The translations under genes and the position numbers were made by a program. From assembly GCA_965242505.1 (NCBI GenBank), contig OZ251449.1:2108001-2172000 (forward strand): a DNA stretch of 64,000 nt, given 5' to 3'. The DNA is from UBA2966 sp965242505. Its GTDB lineage: Bacteria > Pseudomonadota > Alphaproteobacteria > UBA2966. The first letter of the stretch is position 1. Every line of letters begins with the position of its first letter. The notes beneath the pieces were generated by a model. That model was given only the letters and a program-made list of their open reading frames with translations. It ran no database searches and had not been told where the DNA came from. Positions 7,922 through 17,200 of the stretch are shown one piece after another.

Positions 7922-7968
7922 TCTCGACCCGGCGCGCCCTCGCCGATGGAACCCCGCCGTTCCGTCGC

Positions 7969-8012
7969 CACTCCTCCCCCCTTGCAGGGGGGAGGTCGGG
8001 AAGGGGCGGGCC
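7969..8012. repeat. Degenerate type-A intergenic repeat in a 374-bp gap
   Basis: A shortened copy of the repeat family: ACTCCTCCCCC, hairpin around CTTGCAG, then GGGGGGAGGTCGGGAAGGGGCGGG. It begins 48 bases after the DUF4242 gene. The remainder of the gap (8013-8295) has no gene-like frame, repeat or promoter I can support. Confidence 0.7.
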
Positions 8013-8295
8013 GCGGATGGCCGAATGTCGCCTGTCATCCGCCAAATAGACGGTGTGGCTGTCGGGAAGCGGTCTCACGAAGCGGCCGGGCGTCCGCGTC
8101 AATGGCCTCCCCCGGACCATCTTCCCGCAAGCTCCCATCGTCATCCCCTCGAAGGCGTGAATCCGGAACCTCGATGAAATTCGGCGGTGTCTCGGGTCGG
8201 GGCGCCGAGCGGGGACCCCTCGGCCTGGTTTGCCTGAGGCGGATTTCCGTTGCATCATCGGGCTCCGCCCGAAGACAGGGATCGAGGGTCGCGCG

Positions 8296-9549
8296 ATGAA
8301 GGTTCTCTGGTTTCACCTCATGCCCTACACGGAGTTGCCCGACGATTTCCGGGACAACCATCATTCCGTGTGGGTCGACATCGACTCCAGGCTGTTCGAT
8401 CCGCGGCGCGCGCACCGGATGTACAACGACTTCTTCGACGAGCTGGAATTCGCCGCCGAAGTCGGCTTCGACGGCGTCTGCGTCAACGAGCATCACAACA
8501 ACGCCTACGGCCTCATGCCGTCGCCCAACCTGATCGGTTCGGCCCTCGCGCGGGCGACCGAGGACGCCGCGATCCTGATCCTCGGAAACTCTCTCGGCCT
8601 CTACAACCCGCCGCTTCGCGTCGCCGAGGAAATGGCGATGATCGACTGCATTTCGGGCGGACGCATGATCGCGGGCTTCCCCATCGGCACGCCGATGGAC
8701 ACCTGCTTCGCCTATGGCCAGAACCCGGGCACGTTGCGCCAGCGCTACCTCGAGGCGCACGACGTCATCATGCGCGCGTGGCGGGAGGAGGACGTCTTCC
8801 CGTTCAACGGCCGTTTCAACCAGCTGCGCTACGTGAACATCTGGCCCCGCCCCGTACAGAAGCCGCATCCGCCGGTCTGGATCCCGGGCGGCGGCGCCAA
8901 CGAGACGCTGCGCTGGTGCGTCGACCACGACTACGTGTTCTGCGCGCTGTCCTACTTCGGCTACGACGCGGCCCAAGGCGTCCTGAACGCCTACAAGCGC
9001 GAGATCGACGCCGGCGGGAAGGAGCAGAACCCGTTCCGCTCCGGGTATCTTCAGTTCGTCGGGGTCGGGGAGACGCGCGCCGAGGCGGAACGGATCTACC
9101 GCGAACCGGCCGAGTACTTCTACGCCCGCTGCCTCCATCTCTTTCCCGGGTTCACCGACGCCCCGGGGTATCGCACCGAGTCGACCATCCGGCGCCAGCT
9201 CCAGGCTCCGCGCCCCGGCGGCGGCGTCGCCGCCCTCGGCGCCACGGGCGCGCCGACGCTGGAGGACATCGTCGAGCGCGGCTATCTCGTGCTGGGCGAA
9301 CCGGACGAGGTGGCCGAGCGCCTTCGCGAGATCGCCAGGGACCTCAACGTCGGGAACCTGATGACGCTCCTTCAGTTCGGCAACATGGACCGGGACACGG
9401 CCAACTACAACACGCGCCTCTTCGCCGAGCGCGTCATGCCCCAGATCGCCGACCTGTTCGAGGACGAGTGGGAACATCGCTGGTGGCCGAGTCCCATGCC
9501 GCGGCCGGAGCGGACGGCACCCCAGACGGCGCGGGCGGTCGCCGTATGA
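8296..9549 (+). CDS. LLM-class flavin-dependent oxidoreductase
   Basis: 417 residues; the ATG at 8296 follows GAGGGTCGCG, and an in-frame ATG at 8230 gives only an unlike extension. Bacterial luciferase-like TIM-barrel enzyme using reduced FMN, probably a monooxygenase. Family marks: VNEHHNNAYGLMPSPN near residue 70 (active-site His pair), AEEMAMIDCISGGRMIAGFP, and PVWIPGGGANETLRWC. The C-terminus carries the VLGEPDEVAERLREI block typical of the group. It overlaps the next alpha/beta hydrolase by ATGA, and that gene overlaps a second hydrolase the same way, so the three form a tightly coupled catabolic operon; the substrate is unknown. Confidence 0.9.
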   Translation: MKVLWFHLMPYTELPDDFRDNHHSVWVDIDSRLFDPRRAHRMYNDFFDELEFAAEVGFDGVCVNEHHNNAYGLMPSPNLIGSALARATEDAAILILGNSLGLYNPPLRVAEEMAMIDCISGGRMIAGFPIGTPMDTCFAYGQNPGTLRQRYLEAHDVIMRAWREEDVFPFNGRFNQLRYVNIWPRPVQKPHPPVWIPGGGANETLRWCVDHDYVFCALSYFGYDAAQGVLNAYKREIDAGGKEQNPFRSGYLQFVGVGETRAEAERIYREPAEYFYARCLHLFPGFTDAPGYRTESTIRRQLQAPRPGGGVAALGATGAPTLEDIVERGYLVLGEPDEVAERLREIARDLNVGNLMTLLQFGNMDRDTANYNTRLFAERVMPQIADLFEDEWEHRWWPSPMPRPERTAPQTARAVAV

Positions 9550-10343
9550 GCGGACCCGGGGAACGGTCGGTCGAGGTCAACGGCCATGCCTGCCGCGTCT
9601 GGGAGAAGGGCGATGGCGATCCGTTGGGCGTCCTGCCGGGCATCGGCGGGGCGCCGCGCTGGACGCCTTTCCTGGAGGCGTTGAGCGCGACGCGCCGGGT
9701 CGTCGCGCCTTCGTTGCCGGGGTTCCCCGGCGCCCTGGGGCACGATGCGCTCGATTCTCACCTCGACTGGATGATCGCGGCCCACGAGCTGCTGGTGGGG
9801 GCCGGGCTCGAAGGCGCCGATCTCGTCGGCGTTTCGGTCGGCGGGGCCATGGCGGCGGACGCCGCGGCGATCTGGCCGACGCTGGCGCGGCGCCTCGTCC
9901 TGATCTCGCCCTACGGCCTGTTCGACGAGAACGACCCCGGCATCGATCCGTTCGCCGTGCGGCCGCCGGATATCGGGCAATGCCTCAGCGCCGACGCCGA
10001 CGCCTACGACGGCGTGTTCGGCGTCCCGGAGGACGAGGACCGGGTCGAATGGCTCGTGACGCTGGCGCGGGCGCAGGAGGCGGCGGCGCGGATTCTCTGG
10101 CCTCTCGGCGATACCCGCCTCGCCAGGCGCCTCCACCGGATCCGTATTCCCACGCTCCTCCTGTGGGGAGACCGGGACGAGGTCGTGCCGCGGTCCTACG
10201 CGGACCGGTTCGTCGCCGGGCTGGGCGGCGAGGCCCGGGTCGAAACCATCCCCGACGCCGGTCATCTGGCGGACATCGACCGGCCGGCCGCGACCGCCGA
10301 GGCGATCCGGGAATTTCTCGATCGAGCGGACGGGCCGCCATGA
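9546..10343 (+). CDS. Alpha/beta hydrolase
   Basis: 265 residues, starting in the ATGA overlap with the flavin oxidoreductase. LPGIGG (~31-36) is the oxyanion loop, GVSVGGAM (~98) holds the nucleophile Ser, LLWGDRDEVVP carries the acid Asp, and DAGHLADIDRP the catalytic His, a complete triad. Similar to C-C hydrolases or esterases of ring-cleavage pathways. A product of the neighbouring monooxygenase is the natural substrate guess, but nothing identifies it. Confidence 0.88.
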   Translation: MSGPGERSVEVNGHACRVWEKGDGDPLGVLPGIGGAPRWTPFLEALSATRRVVAPSLPGFPGALGHDALDSHLDWMIAAHELLVGAGLEGADLVGVSVGGAMAADAAAIWPTLARRLVLISPYGLFDENDPGIDPFAVRPPDIGQCLSADADAYDGVFGVPEDEDRVEWLVTLARAQEAAARILWPLGDTRLARRLHRIRIPTLLLWGDRDEVVPRSYADRFVAGLGGEARVETIPDAGHLADIDRPAATAEAIREFLDRADGPP

Positions 10344-11281
10344 CCCGTCTCCATCCGCAGGCCCGGGCGTTGATCGAGGCGGCCGCCGCCGCCGATCTCC
10401 CGCCCTGGCATACGCTGCCCGTCGCGGAGGCGCGCGCCGCGTTCAGGAGCCGGCAGACGTCGGCGCAAGGGGAGCCGCCGCCGGTGGGGCTGGCGATCGA
10501 CCGGACGCTCGAGGTTTCGGACCGGCGCATCCCGGCGCGCGTTTATCGCCCAGTGGGCCGGGAGGACGCGGAGCTCCCGGTTTACGTTCACTTCCATGGC
10601 GGCGGCTGGGTGTTCGGCGACCTCGACAGCCACGACGGCCTCTGCCGCGGCCTTTGCGCCCGGTCCGGCGCCCTGGTGATCTCCGTGGACTACCGGTTGG
10701 CGCCCGAGCATCCGTACCCGGCCGCGCTCGACGATGCGTGGGAGTCCGTCCTCTGGGTCGCGGCCAACGGAGGCGAGCTGGGCGCGGACGCGAGTCGCCT
10801 GGCCGTGGGCGGCGACTCCGCGGGCGGCGCCCTCACCGCGACCGTGTGCCGGCGGGCCCGCGACGAAGGCGGGCCGGACATCCGCTTCCAGACGCTGATC
10901 TACCCCGTGACCGACATGACCTTGTCCCTTCCGTCCATGGCCGAACTGGCGGAGGGCTACAATCTGACCCGCGACGCGATGGCGTGGTTCCGCGATCTGT
11001 ATCTGCCCGACGAGGCCTCATGGAAGGATCCCGACGCCTCTCCGGTGTTCGCCGAGGACCTGGGCCGACTGCCCCCGGCCCTGATCGTCTCCGCCGGATT
11101 CGACCCCCTGCGGGACGACGCCAAAGCCTACGCCGACGCCCTGACGGCCGCCGGAGTCCCGGCCGAGTACGTCTGTTACGGCGGGATGATCCACGGCTTC
11201 CTGAACATGCCGGCCGTTCTGGACGACGGCCGCGAGGCCGTCGCGCGGGTGGCGCGCGCGATCGAGGACGCCCTGAACTGA
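10340..11281 (+). CDS. Alpha/beta hydrolase fold-3 (HSL-family) esterase
   Basis: 313 residues, starting in a second ATGA overlap. Hormone-sensitive-lipase family: HFHGGGWVFGD (HGGG oxyanion motif), SVDYRLAPEHPYPA, GDSAGGALT with the catalytic Ser in GDSAG, AGFDPLRDD carrying the acid, and GMIHGFLNM carrying the His. Hydrolyses carboxylic esters of short or medium chain. It is the last gene of the LLM-hydrolase-hydrolase operon; a repeat block begins three bases after its TGA stop. Confidence 0.9.
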   Translation: MTRLHPQARALIEAAAAADLPPWHTLPVAEARAAFRSRQTSAQGEPPPVGLAIDRTLEVSDRRIPARVYRPVGREDAELPVYVHFHGGGWVFGDLDSHDGLCRGLCARSGALVISVDYRLAPEHPYPAALDDAWESVLWVAANGGELGADASRLAVGGDSAGGALTATVCRRARDEGGPDIRFQTLIYPVTDMTLSLPSMAELAEGYNLTRDAMAWFRDLYLPDEASWKDPDASPVFAEDLGRLPPALIVSAGFDPLRDDAKAYADALTAAGVPAEYVCYGGMIHGFLNMPAVLDDGREAVARVARAIEDALN

Positions 11282-11284
11282 TCC

Positions 11285-11386
11285 GCATTTCCCGTGGCGC
11301 GACCCCCACCCCGACCCTCCCCCTGCAAGGGGGAGGGAGAACGAGGAGGACGGAGGGGGGTGGGTCGCGGTCCCGCAACGCCGCGC
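11285..11386. repeat. Intergenic repeat block (boundary GCATTTCCC plus type B)
   Basis: GCATTTCCC begins at 11285, exactly three bases after the hydrolase TGA. It is followed by the type-B unit (GACCCCCACCCCGACCCTCC, hairpin CCTCCCCCT/AGGGGGAGG) and by the tail GGTGGGTCGCGGTCCCGCAA. The tail lies between the convergent hydrolase and aldo/keto reductase genes. Confidence 0.85.
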
Positions 11387-11431
11387 AATCATCGATCCCT
11401 GCCGGTACGAAGAATACGGGCTGATCCGAGG

Positions 11432-12427
11432 TCAGTCGGACGAGCCCGCCAGCATGGGCTCGCCTTCCGGCATCCGGCCGCCGGCCGCGGCGCCCCGGGG
11501 CGCCGCCGCATCGATCCGCGCGAGATCGTCGTCCGAGAGCGCGATGTCGCAGGCGGCGATGTTCTGCTCGAGGTATTCCCGCTTCTCGGCGCCCGGAATC
11601 GGGAAGACGTCGTCCCCTTGGCGCAACAGCCACGCGAGCGCCAGTTGAGCCGTCGCGCAGCCTTTCTCGGCGGCGATGCCCTCCAGCCTCTCGACCAGCG
11701 CCGCGTTGCGGCGGATGTTCTCCGCGCTGAACCGCGGGAACGCCTTGCGCCGGTCCTCGTCGTCGAGGTCCGCGACGCTCTTGACGCGGCCCGTCAGTTG
11801 CCCGCGTCCCAGCGGCGCGAACGCCACCAGGGCGACGCCGAGCTCGCGAACCGTCCCCAGCATGGCGGTCTCCGGGTCCCGGCTGAACAGCGAGTACTCG
11901 TTCTGAAGCGCCGTGATGGGATGCTCCGCGTGAGCGCGGCGGAGCTGGTCGCCGCTCGCCTCCGACAGGGCCAGGAAGCGGACCTTCCCGGCTCTCACCA
12001 GGTCCGCCATGCCGCCCACCGTTTCCTCGATCGGCGTCCTGGGGTCGACGCGGTGGAGCGTGTAGAGGTCGATCGTGTCGATCCCGAGACGCCGGAGGCT
12101 CCGGTCGCAGGCCGACCTGACGTATTCGGGCCTGCCGTCCAGTTCGCTGAAGAACTCGGGAGTGTTCAGCACCGCCCCCACCTTGGTGTTGACGAAGGCC
12201 TTGTCGCGCCGTCCCTCGAGCGCCTTGCCGACCAGGGCCTCGTTGCGTCCGTTGTCGTAGACGTCGGCCGTGTCGATCAGGGCGAACCCCAGGTCCAGCG
12301 CGCGCTGGATCGTGGCGATGGCCTCGCCTTCGTCCGCCTGGCCGTAGACGCCCTTGATCATGGCCCAACAGCCGAGGCCGAGGGGCGCGAGCCGCGGCCC
12401 GTCCTTGCCCATGACGCGCTTTTCCAT
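11432..12427 (-). CDS. Aldo/keto reductase
   Basis: 331 residues. NADPH-dependent aldo/keto reductase barrel: LGLGCWAMIKGVYGQAD, FALIDTADVYDNGRNEALVG (catalytic Asp and Tyr), NTKVG with the Lys, and IDLYTLHRVDPRTPIEETVG with the His. The end GAEKREYLEQNI is the usual nucleotide-binding region. The ORF extends to 12968 in the same frame, but the start at 12427 (MEKRVMGKDGPR) fits the family. Substrate unknown; it stands alone, convergent with the hydrolase operon. Confidence 0.93.
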   Translation of the reverse strand: MEKRVMGKDGPRLAPLGLGCWAMIKGVYGQADEGEAIATIQRALDLGFALIDTADVYDNGRNEALVGKALEGRRDKAFVNTKVGAVLNTPEFFSELDGRPEYVRSACDRSLRRLGIDTIDLYTLHRVDPRTPIEETVGGMADLVRAGKVRFLALSEASGDQLRRAHAEHPITALQNEYSLFSRDPETAMLGTVRELGVALVAFAPLGRGQLTGRVKSVADLDDEDRRKAFPRFSAENIRRNAALVERLEGIAAEKGCATAQLALAWLLRQGDDVFPIPGAEKREYLEQNIAACDIALSDDDLARIDAAAPRGAAAGGRMPEGEPMLAGSSD

Positions 12428-12517
12428 GTTTCTTCCCCGAACCGCGCCCCGCGAACCCGCGCTTTCGCCCGGGCGCGGCCATTGTCGGCGAGGGCCGCCG
12501 GAGTGGCAACAGGCTGT

Positions 12518-12634
12518 CCTCGTTCACTACATATGAGACACTGAGCGCGGCGTTGCGGGGCCGCGGACCCCCCTCCCGACCTCCCCCCTGCCAGGGGGGA
12601 GGAGTGTGGATGGCAAGGGGGGAGGGAGGTCCCG
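12518..12634. repeat. Intergenic repeat block with CTCGTTCAC end and type A
   Basis: The end motif CCTCGTTCACTACATATGAG (complement of the end seen at ~31100 and ~34215) is followed by GCGGCGTTGCGGGG, then the type-A unit ACCCCCCTCCCGACCTCCCC with its CTGCCAG hairpin. It fills most of the 347-bp gap between the divergent aldo/keto reductase and aldehyde dehydrogenase genes. The gap 12635-12774 contains no other recognisable feature except the AGGAGGAGA ribosome site of the next gene. Confidence 0.85.
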
Positions 12635-12774
12635 CGAATATCCGCCGACCGGCGTTGACCTCGCGGCGTCCATGTGCTTCCTGTCGCGCATGTGAATGCG
12701 CGCCGGGGCCGCATTGGCCAATACGCCGCGCCGAACCGGAAAGACCGGCGCGCCGCCCCCAGGAGGAGACACCC

Positions 12775-14220
12775 ATGCCCGCGAACGGATACGAGAAACT
12801 GGAATTGTTCATAGACGGCGAGTTCCGCCAGGGAAGCGAGGGGAAGACGGAAGACGTCATCAACCCCGCCGACGAGAGCGTGCTCGGCGAGCTGCCGCAC
12901 GCCTCGAAGGCCGATCTCGACGAAGCGCTCGTCGCCGCCGGCCGCATGTTCCCCGTGTGGCGGGACACCCCGGCGGTTCAGCGCGCGCGGGTGCTGAACG
13001 AGGCCGGGCGGCTGATGCGGGAGCGGATGGATTCCATCGCCCGCACCATGACGATGGAACAGGGCAAGGTCCTGAACGAGTCCAGGCTCGAAGTGGGCGT
13101 CTCGGCCGAGATCTGCGAGTGGTACGCGGGCGAGTGCATGCGCGCCTATGGCCGGATCATCCCCGGCCGGACGGCGAATTCGCGCGGCATGGTCCTCAAG
13201 GAGCCGGTCGGGCCGGTGGCGGCGTTCACGCCGTGGAACTTCCCGGCCTATACGCCGATGCGCAAGATATCGGCGGCGCTGGCAGCGGGATGCTCGGTGG
13301 TCATCAAGGCTTCGGAGGAGACGCCGGGCACCTGCGTGGCCATCGCCCGCGCGTTCCAGGACGCCGGGCTCCCCGACGGCGTGTTGAACCTCGTGTTCGG
13401 CGTGCCCGCCGAGGTCTCCGAATACCTCATTCCCCATCCGGCGATCCGCAAGATCTCGTTCACCGGGTCGGTTCCCGTGGGCAAGCTCCTGTCCGGCATG
13501 GCGGGCGAGCACATGAAGCGCGCCACCATGGAACTGGGCGGCCATTCGCCGGTGATCGTCTTCGACGACGTCGACACCGACAAGGTGGTGAAGATGGTGG
13601 TCGGCGGCAAGTTCCGCAACGCCGGGCAGGTCTGCATCTCGCCGACGCGGTTCTACGTCCAGGAGAACAAGTACGGCGAGTTCGTGAGCAAGTTCACCGA
13701 GATGGCGGCGGCGATGAACGTGGCCGACGGCCTCGACGAGGGGGCGGACATGGGTCCGCTGGCCAACCCGCGGCGTCTCGACGCGATGTCGGGGTTCGTG
13801 GCCGACGCCCGCGAGCACGGCGCGGACGTGCGCGCCGGCGGCGAGCGAATCGGCAACCAGGGTTTCTTCTTCCAGCCGACGGTGATGGCCGACGTGCCCG
13901 AGGACGCCCGGATCATGAACGAGGAGCCGTTCGGGCCGGTGGCGCCGGTCACCTCCTTCAAGGAGTTCGACGAGGTCATCGAGCGCGCCAACAAACTCGA
14001 GTTCGGGCTCGCTTCCTACGCCTTCACCAACGACGACAACAAGGCGACGGCACTGGCCGACAAGCTCGAGAGCGGCATGGTCGGCGTCAACAGCCTCGCC
14101 ATCTCGTTGCCGGAAGCGCCGTTCGGCGGGGTCAAGGAGAGCGGCCACGGTTCCGAGGGCGGCATGGAAGGCCTCGAGGCCTACCAGAACACCAAGTTCG
14201 TGCAACACTGGGCCGCGTAG
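12775..14220 (+). CDS. NAD(P)-dependent aldehyde dehydrogenase (succinate-semialdehyde type)
   Basis: 481 residues; ATG at 12775 preceded by AGGAGGAGA. The aldehyde dehydrogenase motifs are complete: FTPWNFPAYTPMRKIS, SFTGSVPVGK, MELGGHSPVIV with the catalytic Glu, and the nucleophile Cys ~287 in GQVCISP. EEPFGPVAPV and GMVGVNSLAISLPEAPFGGV complete the C-terminus. It resembles GabD-type enzymes, but the substrate cannot be fixed by sequence alone. It is single-gene, 73 bases ahead of the restriction-methylase gene. Confidence 0.9.
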   Translation: MPANGYEKLELFIDGEFRQGSEGKTEDVINPADESVLGELPHASKADLDEALVAAGRMFPVWRDTPAVQRARVLNEAGRLMRERMDSIARTMTMEQGKVLNESRLEVGVSAEICEWYAGECMRAYGRIIPGRTANSRGMVLKEPVGPVAAFTPWNFPAYTPMRKISAALAAGCSVVIKASEETPGTCVAIARAFQDAGLPDGVLNLVFGVPAEVSEYLIPHPAIRKISFTGSVPVGKLLSGMAGEHMKRATMELGGHSPVIVFDDVDTDKVVKMVVGGKFRNAGQVCISPTRFYVQENKYGEFVSKFTEMAAAMNVADGLDEGADMGPLANPRRLDAMSGFVADAREHGADVRAGGERIGNQGFFFQPTVMADVPEDARIMNEEPFGPVAPVTSFKEFDEVIERANKLEFGLASYAFTNDDNKATALADKLESGMVGVNSLAISLPEAPFGGVKESGHGSEGGMEGLEAYQNTKFVQHWAA

Positions 14221-14293
14221 ACCGAAGAGCGTTTCCCGCGTCCGCGTCCCGGACCGGGGCGGCCCCGGCGGCCGTTCCGGTCGCGGGGCGGGG

Positions 14294-17200
14294 GTGGCCC
14301 TTGCCGTGACGACGGACAGGCCCTTCCAGGGGAGTCTTTTCTCCGAGGACTTTCTCGGCGGATCGATCGCGCAACTCGCCGACTGGCGGGCTCTGGACGA
14401 TACGGCGCTCGACGGTATCGAGTCCGCGTTGCGTGGCCTGTTCGACGGCTTCCCCGTCGATGGGTCGCCCAACGAGAGCCAGACCGAGGAAGACCTGATC
14501 TGGCCCGTCCTCGCGCGGCTCGGATGGGCCGCGAGCCTGCGTCAGCAGAACCTCTCGGCGCGCGGTCGCGAGGACGTTCCCGACGGATTGCTGTTCGAGG
14601 ACGACGCGGCGAAGCGCCGCGCCAACGGCCTCGCCCGCGAGTGGCGGCGCTACGGGTTCGGCCTCGCCATCGTCGAGTCGAAGCGCTGGCTCCGCCCCCT
14701 CGACCGCCGGTCGGGACGGAGCGGGGAGGAAACGGCGCCGTCCACCCAGATGCTTCGCTACCTTCGCCGCGTCGACGACCTGACGGCGGGCGGGCTCCGC
14801 TGGGGGATCCTCACCAACGGCGGACACTGGCGTCTCTACTGGCAGGGCGCGCTTTCCGTCTCCGAGCAGTTCCTCGAGATCGACCTCGCCGCGGTCCTCG
14901 GCCTTCCGGGCCGCGACGAAGGGCTGTTCGCGCTCGACGAAGCGGCGCGCCGCCATTGGCTGAAGGTGTTCGCGCTCATGTTCGGGCGGACGAGCTTTCT
15001 GCCCGGCGCCGACGACGACCGCACGTTCCACCGACGCGCGATGGACGAGGGCCGTTTTTACCGGGAACGGGTCGCCGCGAGCCTGTCCGGTCTCGTCTTC
15101 GGACAGGTGTTTCCGGATCTCGCCCGCGCCATCGCCGACGCCGCGCCGGACGCGCCGTTGCGGGACGCGCGGGAGGCCGCGTTGGTCCTGCTCTACCGGC
15201 TTCTGTTCATCCTCTACGCCGAGGACCGCGATCTGCTGCCGGTCCGCGACTCGCGCTACGGCGATTACGCGCTGCGCGACGGCGTGCGGGGCGACGTCGG
15301 CCGCCGCAAGGACGCGGACGACACGTTCTCGGAGATCGCGGCGCGCTATTGGTCGGCGATCGACGACCTGTGCCGCGCCATCGACCGGGGCGACGCCTCC
15401 ATCGGCCTGCCGCCCTACGACGGCGGGCTGTTCGACCGCCGGCGCGCGCCGCTTCTCGACCGCATCCGGCTCGGCGACGCGGCGATGGCCGGCGTCATCG
15501 ACGCGCTCTCGTTCGAGCGGACGCCCGAGGGCCGGCGTTACATCAACTACCGCGATCTCGGCGTGCAACAGCTCGGCTCCATCTACGAACGGCTGCTCGA
15601 GCACGAGCTCGTCCGCGACGGCGACGGGGTGGCCGTTCGCCCCAACGTTCTCGCCCGCAAGAGCTCGGGCAGCTACTACACGCCCGACGATCTCGTCGGG
15701 CTGATCATCGGGGAAACGGTCGGGCCCCTGGCGCAGTCGCGCATCGACGCCTTCGAGGCGAAAGCCCGGCGCCTGCCGGACTCCGGCCCCGACCGGGAGC
15801 GGGCGCTCGCGCGCCTGGAGGAAGACGATCCGGCGGAACGGCTCCTGGAGCTCAAGATCTGCGACCCCGCGATGGGATCGGGCCACTTCCTCGTCAATCT
15901 CGTCGATTATCTGTCGGACCGGGTGATCGCGGCCATGGCCGAGGCGGAAGCGGCGGCGGAGGGCTACGCCTCACCGCTCGTCGGACGGATCGAGGCGATT
16001 CGCGCCACCATTCTCGCCAATGCCGAGGCGGGCGGCTGGACCGTCGATCCGGACCGGCTCGACGACCGCCACATCGTCCGTCGCATGGTCCTGAAGCGCT
16101 GCGTCCACGGCGTCGACAAGAACCCGATGGCGGTCGAGCTGGCCAAGCTCTCGCTGTGGCTGCACACCTTCACCGTCGGCGCGCCGCTCTCCTTCCTCGA
16201 CCACCACCTGCGTTGCGGCGACAGCCTGTTCGGCGCCTGGGTGCGGCAGGGGATCGACAGGGCGTCCGAGCATGGCAGCCCGTTGCTCCTGCACGATTCC
16301 GTCGCCCGGGCGGAGCGCGCCGCGAGCGCCATGCAGACGATCGAGGAACTGACCGACGCCGAGATCGCCGAGGCCCACCGATCCGCCGAGACGTTCGCCG
16401 AGGTGGGCGCGATGACCGCGCCGCTCGACGCCGTCCTTTCGCTGGTGCGCGCCCTCGACTGGCTGGACGTCCGCGACCGGGACGGCAAGACCGCGGTGCA
16501 GTCCTTCTTCGCCGGTCAACTCGGCGACCCCGTCGACATCGCCCTGGGAAAGGCCGAGGCGTCCACGGAATGCCGCGAGAACGGGCGCTTCGCCGAGTTG
16601 CTGGCCCAGGCCCGGCGGCTCATTGCCGAGGAGCGTTTTCTCAGCTGGCAGGTCGCCTTTCCCGGCGTCTGGTCGCAATGGGAGAGCGCCGGGCCGCGAG
16701 GCGGCTTCGACGCCGTGATAGGCAACCCGCCCTGGGACCGGGTGAAGCTCGAGCCGGTCGAGTGGTTCGCCACGCGGCGGCGCGAGGTCGCCCTGGCCCG
16801 GCACGCCGCCGACCGCAGGCGCATGGTCGCGGCGTTGCGGCGGCAAGGCGACCCGCTGACCGTCGAGTTCGACGAAGCGGCGGGCCGCGCCGAGGACACC
16901 GCCCGGATCGCGCGGACGTGCGGCGATTACCCGCTGCTTTCCGGCGGCGACGTGAACCTCTATTCCCTCTTCGTCGAGCGCGCCATGGCGCTGGTGAAGC
17001 CGGACGGCATGGTCGGCCTGCTGGCGCCGTCCGGCATCGCCTCGGACAAGACCGCCGCCCGCTTCTTCAGGGGCGTGGCGACGGAGGGGCGGCTGCGCGC
17101 GCTCTACGACTTCGAGAACGGCCGCCGGGGGACGGGCCATGAACCTTTCTTTCCCGACATTCATCGCAGTTTCAAGTTCTGCGCCTTCGTCGCCAGTCCG

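Noticed and set aside
8013..8295. Short open frames between the repeat and the LLM gene
   Set aside because: No ribosome site or similarity; codon pattern not gene-like.
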